Part shown: positions 10,189 through 19,570 of the stretch, piece after piece | Layout of the letters: each line of letters opens with the position of its first letter | Position numbering within the stretch: the first letter of the stretch is position 1 | DNA from: G032773895 sp965248935 | GTDB lineage: Bacteria; Pseudomonadota; Gammaproteobacteria; Pseudomonadales; Cellvibrionaceae | NCBI GenBank assembly: GCA_965248935.1 | Contig: OZ252214.1 | Span: 1 to 64,000, forward strand | Length of the DNA: 64,000 nucleotides | Reading direction: 5' to 3' | The notes under the pieces: generated by a model | Database searches by the model: none | The model's input: only the letters and a program-made list of their open reading frames with translations | What the model was told of the DNA's origin: nothing | Position numbers and translations under genes: made by a program

Positions 10189-11091
10189 TCATTTAGACCC
10201 AATACGCTCCAAGTCCATCATAAGTTTCTTCATTTTTGGGTTATTACTATCATTGATCAAACTATCAAAATCAAATGACCACTGGTTCGGCAGGCCGCCT
10301 TTTTTGAGAATAAGGTCTGAAAATAATTCAATATCCAAATATTTTTTAATTAAAGAAAAAGCTTCCTCACGAGAAATGGATAGAGTTTTTATATAATTTT
10401 TTAGATATAAACTTTCTCTCGTCTCCATATCGAGCTCCAAAGGTATAACTGTCACAGTAATACTATCAATAGAGGTATGTACATAAGATCGGTATATTCC
10501 ATATATAATCGCGTCATCAACCATCCTTCCTATTACTTTTGATTCCTCTCCGGCAATCAATCTTGGAGACAACTGTATATGCAAAGGTTCTTCGGATAAA
10601 ACTTTAAGAGTGCCGTATTCCGAAACGTAGTCTCGAAAACTTTCTAACATAGCTATAACAGAAGAAAATTTAGATACTCCTTTTTCATCCTGTAAAACCG
10701 GGCTACTATCAACAGGCTTAAGATAAATCTGCTCCATACTAACACAGGAGAAAGGCTTATCAGTTAAATTTGGAATGTGCTTTTTTAGATAGAAATAATA
10801 CTCGTCAACCTTAATATCTTTTGGCCTTTCAAAAATTATTTTCATCATTTCTTGGCTAGTTATTTCAGACCGAAAAGCTTTCATATACATATTTTGCTTT
10901 TCAGATGGTTCGGCAGAGTATAAAGTTTTTGCCAATCCATTTTTTTGCCAATAATCGTCGGAAAAAATAGCACAAAACCTTTCCACTTCTTTTCGATACT
11001 CTTCGGTTGATACTTTTTTCGATTCGGCGCAAGAATACAAAAACACACAAAAACACACAAAAACAAAAGATAATATTTTTTTATAATTCAT
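10189..11091 (-). CDS. Lipoprotein, candidate immunity protein of the adjacent effector
   Basis: 300 residues with a lipoprotein signal (FLYSC lipobox near residue 21), so probably membrane-anchored in the periplasm. It is mainly helical and highly charged, with no recognised catalytic motif. It follows the putative membrane-active effector at 11109-12128 by 17 bp. A diverged homologue (roughly half identical by eye) at 12910-13821 follows a second, truncated copy of the same effector. Consistent pairing with the effector and the periplasmic address are the grounds for calling it an immunity candidate. This is inference, not family recognition. Confidence 0.6.
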   Translation of the reverse strand: MNYKKILSFVFVCFCVFLYSCAESKKVSTEEYRKEVERFCAIFSDDYWQKNGLAKTLYSAEPSEKQNMYMKAFRSEITSQEMMKIIFERPKDIKVDEYYFYLKKHIPNLTDKPFSCVSMEQIYLKPVDSSPVLQDEKGVSKFSSVIAMLESFRDYVSEYGTLKVLSEEPLHIQLSPRLIAGEESKVIGRMVDDAIIYGIYRSYVHTSIDSITVTVIPLELDMETRESLYLKNYIKTLSISREEAFSLIKKYLDIELFSDLILKKGGLPNQWSFDFDSLINDSNNPKMKKLMMDLERIGSK

Positions 11092-11108
11092 ATTTATTCA
11101 CTATAAAA

Positions 11109-12128
11109 TTAAAGCCCATTCAAAAGTTTCATGTCATTTACCATATTTTTAAATATTTCTGCAATCTCTTTAGGATACGCTTTAATCTCTTTAACAATGG
11201 CATTTTTTTCCGTATCCGACATCACAATACCTACGCTATGTAATGAGCTGTCTAAGTTTACCTTAAATTCTTGAATACTATCAGTATCTTTAAACTGATT
11301 GACCGTTGCATTGGCCGCAGCCGGAATGGATGTTGCCAATTTTATAGCGAACTGCATAACCAATGTCCACAATACAGAGGTCACGGTTAACCGGCTGTCT
11401 AATGCCTTTCGCCCCAGTTGAACGGAAATTGTACCCGCCGCTCTCGCCGCCACTTTAGGGTCACTGGCTGCCACCCCAAAAAGATGCGTATATTGCCCTT
11501 TTAATAAGGAAAACCACAGCAAATCAAATAATACAGATTCCAATACCGGGGCAATCACTTTTAGGCGTGTTCGCGCTTTGCCCAATATTTTCAATACTTT
11601 TACAAGCTGTCGTATTGCCTGCCTTTTTTGACTTGTAACAGCCTCCTCTAAAATATCGACGCCAATCACAGCCGCCAGCCCTCCCCAACCTAATCCTGCT
11701 ACCGCACCTGTTAAAAACTGAATTTCCCATTCAGCTAAGACTTTTGCTGCATTAAGCTTACCCGATGTACGAAGAAGTGTTAGATCGTACCAATCGGAAT
11801 GAAAACCATCAGGTGTCTGCATATAGAATTTTGGCAGTTTATTTTTATCGCTTACAAACACGAATAATATATATTTTTTTCGCACCTCAATTATTATTCT
11901 ACGACCACCTTCAACAAAATACGTCTTTCCTGCAACCAAATTGATAAAATTCATTCCACCTCCAGCAATCACTGTAAAGGCAGTATTGATTGGATAATAA
12001 TTTCCAATATCTTTAGCCGGTATTTCAATGGCTTTGTGGCTATTGAAATCTTTTCTGTTTTGATCAACCGTTACAAACTTCCCATCTTCGAGATTAAATG
12101 TGCCCACAATCCTAATTTGATTTCCCAT
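11109..12128 (-). CDS. Putative T6SS-type membrane-active effector
   Basis: 339 residues with no signal peptide. An N-terminal part (1-130) is beta-rich. From about residue 125 (SGKLNAAKVLAEWEIQF) there are hydrophobic and amphipathic helices, including a Gly/Ala-rich segment near 140-160 (TGAVAGLGWGG) and a hydrophobic helix near 245-265. A charged C-terminal tail has KEIKAYPKEI. The layout resembles a family I have seen beside T6SS genes in gammaproteobacteria, possibly pore-forming; that is memory-based and unverified. A good ribosome site (AGGACGAGGAA) precedes the ATG. The lipoprotein downstream is the presumed immunity partner. The C-terminal ~170 residues are duplicated at 13836-14357. 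Confidence 0.55.
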   Translation of the reverse strand: MGNQIRIVGTFNLEDGKFVTVDQNRKDFNSHKAIEIPAKDIGNYYPINTAFTVIAGGGMNFINLVAGKTYFVEGGRRIIIEVRKKYILFVFVSDKNKLPKFYMQTPDGFHSDWYDLTLLRTSGKLNAAKVLAEWEIQFLTGAVAGLGWGGLAAVIGVDILEEAVTSQKRQAIRQLVKVLKILGKARTRLKVIAPVLESVLFDLLWFSLLKGQYTHLFGVAASDPKVAARAAGTISVQLGRKALDSRLTVTSVLWTLVMQFAIKLATSIPAAANATVNQFKDTDSIQEFKVNLDSSLHSVGIVMSDTEKNAIVKEIKAYPKEIAEIFKNMVNDMKLLNGL

Positions 12129-12169
12129 ATTTCCTCGTCCTATAAAATATTAACATCATTGACATTTTT

Positions 12170-12736
12170 TTAAACACAAGCAACAGTTCCAAACACCATA
12201 TTATTCATTAACATGTGGGAGTTGCCTACAATACCGACATTCTCACCCAGTACTTTAATCTCACCGCCCTCTGCTTCAGTGGAATTAGCGGTAATAATAC
12301 TGTTTTCATTGGTTAAGGTTGTATTGCGGCTAGTCAGCTCAATATGCCCACCCGCTTGAAAATGGCCATCCGCGTTTATCTCACCTGTATGGGTAATATT
12401 TTCACCGACAAGAACAATATCGCCACCGGCCTGTTCGGAAGAAACATGAATCTCTCCCGTATTGACAATATCGCCACCTGCACTTAATATAAAACTTCCA
12501 TCATCATTTACAATAACACTGGTGGTATCGCGTATCTCTCCCAGGTTTATAGCATGGGTAAAAATATCCTGGCTGGCACTGGCCGTTAGTAAAACCTTAC
12601 CACCCGCTGCGTGTATTTCTCCGCTATTTACAACTGCGGCATCCACACCTAATTTATCTTGCAAAACCGATTCTGTTACAGCAATCCCAAATAGCCCCAA
12701 CCCACTTGGTGCAAAGATAAAAGCAAAAAACGCCAA
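12170..12736 (-). pseudogene. Internal fragment of the TPS adhesin gene
   Basis: Encodes about 155 residues almost identical to residues ~220-380 of the large adhesin (LFGIAVTESVLQDKLG through GGEIKVLGENVGI). It lacks the signal peptide and the start of the TPS domain and ends in an unrelated tail (MLMNNMVFGTVACV). The first residues (MAFFAFIFAPSG) come from the abutting leader repeat. High DNA identity to 7190-7665 points to recent duplication. Not expected to be secreted; most likely a rearrangement relic. Confidence 0.8.
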
Positions 12737-12909
12737 AATAATAATACTAACGACGCAGTATTAAATTAACTGTATCGCTGTTAAAGGTTAACTGTAAATT
12801 TCTCTCACGCCAAAAAGAGAGTATGGCCCTTCTTAGGGTTAAGCAAAGAGGTACAACCAATACAAAGGAATGTATTGTCACCCCAAAACCCTTATTTGAA
12901 TCATAAATA
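12722..12909. repeat. Shared leader repeat, copy 2
   Basis: Nearly identical to about 10005-10188, including the CAATACA/TGTATTG hairpin and the sequence up to the stop of the lipoprotein gene. Here it is joined to the adhesin fragment rather than to the beta-propeller gene, which marks a rearrangement breakpoint near 12720-12750. Confidence 0.75.
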
Positions 12910-13821
12910 TCACTTTGAACTTATAGCCTCTAGCTCTATCATAAATTTTTTCATTTTCAGGTTATTATGATCATTCACCAACAATTCAAAATCGCTTAAC
13001 CACTGGTTCGGAAGCCCATTTTCTTTAAGTATAAGATCTTCAAACGATTCAACATCTATATATTTTTGGACAAGGACAAGAGCTTCTTGGCGAGTTACAG
13101 AGACAGTCTTTTTATATCCTTCAAGGTATATTTCCTCTCTTATGTCCATATTCATTTCTATGGGAATAGATGAAACAGTTATTTCGCCAATAGAAGTATG
13201 AATATATGTCCTGTAAATACCATATACAATCGCATAATTTACCATTTGCTCAATGTTTTCCTTACGGATCAATTCTTTCTTTGTAAATCGTGGATGCAAT
13301 TGAACATGCAACGGCTCTTCAGATAACATCTCAAACATCCCATACACCGACGAATAGTCAGCCAAAGAATCGAACATATCATTTATCGTAGTAAACTTTG
13401 ATATTCCATCTTCATCTATTACGACAATATCATCAATGGCCTTATCTGGTATTAAATAGAATTTTTTTATTGCTGGGCAATTAAAAGGCACTTTTGTTAG
13501 CTTTGAAATATTCTCTTGCAAGTGGGAATAATAGTCTTTAGCTGAAAGCTCTTTAGTTTGCTCATAAACAATTTCTTTCATTTCTTTACTGGTTATTTTT
13601 GACCGAAACACAGAACCAAATAAACTCATTTGCTCTGTAGAAGGCACCGCATTTAATTTTTCAATCAAGCCACTACTTTTCCAATACTCTATAGAATGAG
13701 CAGAGCAAAAATCGTTGGCTTCTTTTCGGTAACCTTCAGTTAATGACGCTTTGTTTTTGTAACAACCATTTAATAAAACAATGCAAAATAAGAGAATAAT
13801 AAAGCAAATAAGTTTTTTCAT
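12910..13821 (-). CDS. Lipoprotein, diverged paralogue of the 10189-11091 immunity candidate
   Basis: 303 residues with a lipoprotein signal (LLNGC lipobox near residue 20). Collinear with the 10189-11091 protein, sharing SEEPLH-QL-PR, a YGIYR-Y-HTSI segment and GLPNQW near the C-terminus, but much diverged elsewhere. It follows the truncated effector copy at 13836-14357 by 14 bp. The effector copies are almost identical while these lipoproteins have diverged, as expected for immunity proteins kept as orphans or adapted to different toxin variants. Confidence 0.6.
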   Translation of the reverse strand: MKKLICFIILLFCIVLLNGCYKNKASLTEGYRKEANDFCSAHSIEYWKSSGLIEKLNAVPSTEQMSLFGSVFRSKITSKEMKEIVYEQTKELSAKDYYSHLQENISKLTKVPFNCPAIKKFYLIPDKAIDDIVVIDEDGISKFTTINDMFDSLADYSSVYGMFEMLSEEPLHVQLHPRFTKKELIRKENIEQMVNYAIVYGIYRTYIHTSIGEITVSSIPIEMNMDIREEIYLEGYKKTVSVTRQEALVLVQKYIDVESFEDLILKENGLPNQWLSDFELLVNDHNNLKMKKFMIELEAISSK

Positions 13822-13835
13822 TTTTATTATTCCAG

Positions 13836-14357
13836 TTAAACCTGACTTAACAATTTCATTTCATTCGCCATATTTTTAAATATTTCTGCCATCTCTTTAG
13901 GGTGTGCTTTAATCTCTTTAACAATGGCATTTTTTTCCGTATCCGACATCACAATACCTACGCTATGTAATGAGCTATCTAAGTTTGCCTTAAATTCTTG
14001 AATACTATCAGTATCTTTAAACTGATTGACCGTTGCATTGGCCGCAGCCGGAATGGATGTTGCCAATTTCGTAGCGAACTGCATAACCAATGTCCACAAT
14101 ACAGAGGTCACGGTTAGCCGACTGTCTAATGCTTGCCGCCCCAGTTGAACGGAAATTGTACCCGCCGCTCTTGCCGCCACTTTAGGGTCACTCTTCATTA
14201 CCCCAAAAAGATGCGTATATTGCCCTTTTAATAAGGAAAACCACAGTAAATCAAATAATACGGATTCCAATACCGGGGCAATCACTTTTAGCCTTCCAGC
14301 GTCTAATTTTGCCCTGTTCACTGCTACCCAACTCACATGCAGCAATATAATTATCAC
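13836..14357 (-). pseudogene. Truncated effector copy (C-terminal half)
   Basis: From about residue 22 (RLKVIAPVLES) to the end it is nearly identical to the C-terminal part of the 11109-12128 protein. The preceding residues (MIIILLHVSWVAVNRAKLDAG) do not match. The N-terminal part is missing, as in orphan C-terminal toxin modules. No convincing ribosome site is seen before 14357. It could be a recombination donor for the intact gene or simply a relic. The 275 bp to its right (14358-14632) contain nothing I recognise. Confidence 0.7.
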
Positions 14358-14632
14358 GATTTTCTAATACTTAGATATATTTTCCTTTTGGTGTTCTCAA
14401 GTATAAAGAGATTTGTTTGATTAACAGCACTGAAGGATCTCCAGAAGAAAAATATATATTGAGTCTATTAACTGTAGGACTTCCTTTATACAACGGATGA
14501 ATTGCGCTACGGCAACAACGTTTGATCAATCTACTCGCATATCTAGTTGGCAGCTATAGCCTATCCTACCTCCGTTTCCAAGCATCTGATAATATCGAGA
14601 AGCATAGTACGATACACCTTTCACTCGAAGAG

Positions 14633-15085
14633 CTAGTGACTTAAATACCAGAATACTTTTTCATCTATACTTTGTCCCTCACATATCACACCACCACTTA
14701 AAGTCTTCTCAGAAATTAGAATAGAATTGCCTTTTATCATTACGCCTTGAACCTTTGACCCACACATTCTGCTAGCACCAATTCCCCATTCTTTCTGCAT
14801 ATCGTTAGTTATTTTATTCCCTACAATAACAAATATTTTTTCAACCCCAATATCTTTATATTCGTAAGCTTGTAACCCACTTCCAGAACCTCGGAGAACA
14901 AAGCATGGCGGTATTAAATTCAAAGAATAGCTAACGCCTTCAATATTTATAACACATTGTTTATATAGATTTGAAATATCTATAGAATTATCTGCCAGCA
15001 TAAATTGATCAGACTTATCTTGAGCTGATAACGAGCAAGAGGTTAAGAATACAACCATCAACCCTAAATATTTTATAAAAATCAT
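14633..15085 (-). CDS. Putative Tae4 immunity protein (Tai4-like role)
   Basis: 150 residues from the ATG at 15085, which overlaps the amidase stop as ATGA. That coupling decides the start over the upstream ATG at 15106. It has an N-terminal signal with a possible lipobox (FLTSC) and conserved-looking cysteines (RMCGS, GVICEG), and ends DEKVFWYLSH. Proteins of this kind commonly follow Tae4 amidases and block them in the periplasm. The assignment rests mainly on position and export signal; similarity to known Tai4 proteins was not tested. Confidence 0.65.
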   Translation of the reverse strand: MIFIKYLGLMVVFLTSCSLSAQDKSDQFMLADNSIDISNLYKQCVINIEGVSYSLNLIPPCFVLRGSGSGLQAYEYKDIGVEKIFVIVGNKITNDMQKEWGIGASRMCGSKVQGVMIKGNSILISEKTLSGGVICEGQSIDEKVFWYLSH

Positions 15086-15522
15086 ACTGTAAACTCCCAG
15101 AACCACAACTCCTCACCTATTTCGAGATATTCTACAAACCCGCCTTTCATAGCGAAACCATTCCATAAATCAATATGATCTGTTGATCCCCAACCATTTT
15201 TTATAAAAATTATTCCTTTTTTAGCGTAAAAATCATTTATCTTAGGCTGTTTAAAAATTTTTACTATCCCAAAAACAATAGGGTTCAATTTCATCCAATC
15301 CGCTAGATTTTCCGCCCCCAAAATATGACGTGGATTATGTTTAAATCCAGAATAACATCTTCGGTGGGGGTACATTTTATCAAAGGAGGTAGTATCAACT
15401 CCGGATTTTTCTAAAGCCACACCCATTCGAATCGCACACTGGTTAATAAATGTTTTGTTATCACATGGCTTTTCAGGATAAGAATGATTCTTCCACAAAT
15501 CATTAAACTTAATTTTTACCAT
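15082..15522 (-). CDS. tae4: Tae4-family T6SS amidase effector
   Basis: 146 residues. Tae4 enzymes are NlpC/P60-like amidases that cut peptidoglycan peptide cross-links in a rival's periplasm. Visible family features: N-terminal FNDLW, catalytic Cys29 in NQCAIRMG, LADWMK, the core strand GIIFIKNGWG and catalytic His116 in DHIDLW, and a C-terminal WFWEF. Length is normal for the family. A ribosome site (AAGGAT) precedes the ATG at 15522. The export-signal protein overlapping its stop fits the immunity partner. No N-terminal delivery domain is present, so delivery probably uses Hcp or a VgrG encoded elsewhere. Confidence 0.9.
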   Translation of the reverse strand: MVKIKFNDLWKNHSYPEKPCDNKTFINQCAIRMGVALEKSGVDTTSFDKMYPHRRCYSGFKHNPRHILGAENLADWMKLNPIVFGIVKIFKQPKINDFYAKKGIIFIKNGWGSTDHIDLWNGFAMKGGFVEYLEIGEELWFWEFTV

Positions 15523-15585
15523 TTTTTAATCCTTAAACAACATTAATAAACATTCTTCGAAAATCTATTAATGCAATATATAAAA

Positions 15586-16939
15586 TTAAGGTGAGACAGA
15601 GCGGGTTAATACAACTCGCTCACCCGTCATTAAATCCATAACGTGTACATCGGTTTTTGTTCCAAATCTCTCGCTATCCAGCAAAAACAACACATTATCT
15701 TCACTATTAATGGCAAGGCTTCTGGGTTTTAAAAATTGATTCGCGCCCATCTCTGGAATGGTACTGTCTGAAACCACACTTACAATACCAGTGGAAAGGT
15801 TAACTTGCACAAGCTGGTTTGTATCATTATTAATAATGACCACACGATCTTCATCTTCATCGTGATCCATATGGTAAGGGCCATTAAGAGCATCAGTAAG
15901 TATTGTCCTTTCACCCGATGTCAAATCTACCCATACCAATCTATTTTCCTGCACGTCACTCACTAAGGCTCTATTGTTTTCTTCATCTAGAATGACATCT
16001 CCAGCAGATAAAAACTGATTTTGACCAGCAACAGGACGATCAAGGCCAGAAACTAGTGTCCTTGCGCCAGTATCCACATTAATTGAATACAAGATTGCGC
16101 CAGCGTCCGCCGCGTAAAGTAACCCATTCTGTGAATGTAAATCCATGCCATCTATTTGAACCATATCGACATTTGAATCTGAGTTTGTATTATCCGTCAC
16201 CAGTGAAAATTCACCCGAATCAAGATCTGCAACATTTAGCTGCGTTGTTTCGCCAAAAAACACTCGGTTATTTGGAGCGTCCACTAAAGCGGTACGAAGG
16301 ATTTCAGTTAAATCTGCATGGGCACTAATAAACTCACTTCGTGTGCCTGTAGCTATATCCACCGCCAACATATTTTCTTGCGCAAACCCAGGCACAAGAA
16401 TTCGATTATTAATGAAATCAATATCTATTCCTTGATTAGACATTTCCCCAATATACACATCATTCCCATCTGGAAAATTCGTTTCCTGATTGGTTTGCAA
16501 AATAGTCAGTTGAGTCGGTGTGGTTTGAGTATTGCCAGCGGCATCGGTTGCAGTGACTTCAATGGTATTTAATGTATCCGCAGCCAAATCAACCTGTACA
16601 GACCAGGTTGAAATAAAGTTATCATTATCACCTGCGGTTAGGGTTTGGGAATCCACTGCTGTCGCGCCGCTATCCGTTGTGACTGTGACCGCAATAGAAG
16701 TAACTGGCCCCAAATCGTCCGTTGCTTTTCCCCGCAAGGTGACGGTGGCACCGTCACTTAAGGTTGTGGGCGTTGGGAAGACCACAACCGCTTCCGGTGG
16801 CGTGGTATCGACAGAGCCGCTACTGCCACTGCCTCCACCCGTGGATGAACCCGCCCCCTCCGCCACAACCAACAATCAAACAGATACATACAAATAAAAA
16901 TAAGGGTTTTAGGTTAAATACAAATGGCATTGTATTCAT
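15586..16939 (-). pseudogene. Frameshifted second copy of the Ig/beta-propeller lipoprotein
   Basis: Paralogue of the gene at 8397-9767 with the same ribosome site and start (ATG 16939), signal peptide and lipobox. Just after the lipobox the glycine linker is in the wrong frame. The frame from the start reads GCGGGGGFIHGW and stops, whereas removing one G within the run at about 16850-16858 gives GGGGGSSTGGG and joins the full downstream frame. The propeller half has drifted from copy 1 while the signal and Ig region is almost identical. Pseudogene, phase-variable gene or sequence error are all possible. Confidence 0.75.
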
Positions 16940-17247
16940 TACTCCTTGAGAGAGGCATAAATAGTGAGAGAGAGGAAAGGAAAGACAAACCCAGACTTGC
17001 GTAACAAATATTTGGGGATATGCAAGAGTACCCTTTCCAGCAAAGCGTGAATTATGCCACAAATTGGAAAAATTATTGACCCCCCATTAGGCCCTATAAT
17101 AATTACTGTGAACCCCAACACTATTTATTCGTTATCAGCCACAGCAATACGTTAAACTTGAGACAAGGATAAAGACAAAAACGCCACAAAAACAATATTG
17201 GCGACGCAGTATTAAATTAACTGTATCGCTGTTAAAGGTTAACTGTA
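16940..17247. repeat. Shared leader repeat, copy 3
   Basis: Near-identical to about 9768-10077, upstream of the second beta-propeller copy. Identity ends abruptly at about 17247 (after GTTAACTGTAAA). The following 17248-17512 is unique sequence in which I see no gene. Confidence 0.75.
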
Positions 17248-17512
17248 AACTACTTAGGCGTTTCATCTTTAAGACCATACAAGGCACATAATAATTTTTA
17301 TTCGTGGTTAGGGGTTAGATTAGAAGCACCTTCGCTTCTTTCTCTCATAGCTTGCCTAACTAAAAGTTATTTCATATAGAATTCTTAACTTATGTGATGT
17401 AGATAAAGCTACAGCAATATTTATGCATTTATTGGGTCATTCTTAAAAGATTGGCGCAAAAATAACGTTAATTTTGGCGACACTGATTTTTAATACTTTT
17501 CTACTAAGATTG

Positions 17513-18538
17513 TTAGCGAGCAATTATCCACTTACCCTCTTTGCGCATCCAAAATGCGTCATAGTAAACTGAAAAATCATCGTCATCTGTATACACAACG
17601 GCTCCTTTCATCGACCCAGCATTGACAACTGTCACTAGTTGACCCGTAAAGGAAACCATAAGCTGCATTTGCTTACGATCAACACGGTCTAAAAAGTACT
17701 TATCACCAAGTCTATTCTCAATACTATTTTTCAACATTCTATATGTTTCCCCTTCTTCCCTGTAAAACGCTTGATCATACTCTTTACTTCGCATTTCAAA
17801 TAACGGCATAACCTTGTCTATGTCTTTCGTCTCAAATAAATTCCAAAGTTCTTGCACCATTGGCCAGACAACATCCTTCATTTGGTCATATGAATCATCC
17901 GTCATAGGATAGTCAAACACTTTTTCTCCCGAAAAGAACATCCATTCAGGAAAAGGGGTATTCGCTGTAAATTCTCTTTTAAATACATGACCAATACCTT
18001 CAATATAGGGTTCCACTGTATAAACATCACCTACCACAGCATCACTACCCTTCACATCTGGGGTCGTTTTATCTACCCCCTCAAACCTAAAGTTTCCTGG
18101 ACTTGAGCTTCTAACATATAAGCTTTCCGGTGCTTTTAAATAATCTGGAGAGTATCTGATGTCCGCAACCAAAAAATCTACCTCTTCACCATTCACTTCC
18201 CCCTTTACCCGTATTTCAACAATACACTCAGTAGTCTCACTGGTGGACTCTTCCATGTCTTCTTGCTCACCCACTATCAGCTCAAATGTATTCTTTCCGT
18301 TTCTAATATACGGGTTAATCGGGTAAGCCGTATAGTTTGCGTCACCAGCATAATCTTGCTCGATTTCAACACCATTCACAGCAACTGACCGAGGGCATTC
18401 ATTCATTTTGAGTTTTAAAAAATAACTAGGTTGATTAATATTCATAGAATTTGACTTCTCACACGCGACTAAATTTACCACTAAAAATGCAGTTAAAAAC
18501 ACCGTAAAAAACTTAAATACCAACCACCTCAACTCCAT
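17513..18538 (-). CDS. Lipoprotein, second of a tandem pair (immunity candidate)
   Basis: 341 residues with a signal peptide ending in a lipobox (LVACEKS). The N-terminal ~195 residues are nearly identical to the upstream lipoprotein (18557-19570). The C-terminal ~145 residues keep the same plan (QELWNLFETKD, MRSKEYDQAFYRE, MRKEGKWIIAR) but differ at many positions. It starts 18 bp after the previous gene. The periplasmic address and position after an effector-like gene suggest immunity, perhaps to a toxin variant. Function is inferred. Confidence 0.6.
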   Translation of the reverse strand: MELRWLVFKFFTVFLTAFLVVNLVACEKSNSMNINQPSYFLKLKMNECPRSVAVNGVEIEQDYAGDANYTAYPINPYIRNGKNTFELIVGEQEDMEESTSETTECIVEIRVKGEVNGEEVDFLVADIRYSPDYLKAPESLYVRSSSPGNFRFEGVDKTTPDVKGSDAVVGDVYTVEPYIEGIGHVFKREFTANTPFPEWMFFSGEKVFDYPMTDDSYDQMKDVVWPMVQELWNLFETKDIDKVMPLFEMRSKEYDQAFYREEGETYRMLKNSIENRLGDKYFLDRVDRKQMQLMVSFTGQLVTVVNAGSMKGAVVYTDDDDFSVYYDAFWMRKEGKWIIAR

Positions 18539-18556
18539 TTAAAACTTAAACTATCA

Positions 18557-19570
18557 TTAACGTGCAATTATCCATTTACCCTCTTTGCGCATCCAGTACA
18601 CATCGTAAAACTTTACAAAGTCCGCCTCTTCATCTAAAAACATAACCGTACCGTTTAAGGTCGCCGCATTTTTCATTGAAACAAGATTCTCTTCATACGA
18701 AACTTGCAATTGCATATAGTCAAAACCTTTTCTATCTAGTACGTACTTACTGCTCTCAAAGTTATTTTGGATACTTTGTTTTAGTTTTCGATATGTATCC
18801 CCATCTTCTCGATAAAACGCTTGATCATACTCCTTACTTCGCATCTCAAATAACGGCATTATTTTATCTAAATCTTTCGTCTCAAATAAATTCCAAAGTT
18901 CTTGCACTACCGACCATATCTCGGTCTTCGCTTGACTATATAACTCATCAGTCTTCGGGTAATCAAAAACTTTTTCACCCGAGAAAAACGCCCATTCAGG
19001 AAAAGAAACATTTGCAGTAAATTCACGTTTAAAGATATGACCAAAACCTTCAATATAGGGTTCCACTGTATAAACATCACCTACCACAGCATCACTACCC
19101 TTCACATCTGGGGTCGTTTTATCTACCCCCTCAAACCTAAAGTTTCCTGGACTTGAGCTTCTAACATATAAGCTTTCCGGTGCTTTTAAATAATCTGGAG
19201 AGTATCTGATGTCCGCAACCAAAAAGTCTACCTCTTCACCATTCACTTCCCCCTTTACCCGTATTTCAATAATACACTCAGTAGTGCTACTGGTGGAGTC
19301 TTCCATTGCCTCTTGTTCACCCACTATCAGCTCGAAAGTATTTTCTCCATTCCGAATGTATGGATTTATTGGGTAAGCCGTATAGTTTGCGTCACCAGCA
19401 TAATCTTGCTCGATTTCAACACCATTCACAGCAACTGACCGAGGGCATTCATTCATTTTGAGTTTTAAAAAATAACTAGGTTGATTTATATTCATAGAAT
19501 TTGATTTCTCACATGCGACTAAATTAGTTAGTAAAAATAGACATATAATTATTGGGAGTTTTCTAAACAC
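18557..19570 (-). CDS. Lipoprotein, first of a tandem pair (immunity candidate)
   Basis: 337 residues with a lipobox (LVACEKS) near residue 20. The start at 19570 overlaps the end of the effector-like gene (stop 19563) by 8 nt, implying translational coupling with it. The fold is unknown: a beta-rich N-terminal half and a C-terminal half resembling small SnoaL/NTF2-like stress domains only in its closing W-R-K-E-G-K-W-I-I motif. Coupled effector and lipoprotein genes are the usual T6SS effector-immunity layout. Confidence 0.65.
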   Translation of the reverse strand: MFRKLPIIICLFLLTNLVACEKSNSMNINQPSYFLKLKMNECPRSVAVNGVEIEQDYAGDANYTAYPINPYIRNGENTFELIVGEQEAMEDSTSSTTECIIEIRVKGEVNGEEVDFLVADIRYSPDYLKAPESLYVRSSSPGNFRFEGVDKTTPDVKGSDAVVGDVYTVEPYIEGFGHIFKREFTANVSFPEWAFFSGEKVFDYPKTDELYSQAKTEIWSVVQELWNLFETKDLDKIMPLFEMRSKEYDQAFYREDGDTYRKLKQSIQNNFESSKYVLDRKGFDYMQLQVSYEENLVSMKNAATLNGTVMFLDEEADFVKFYDVYWMRKEGKWIIAR

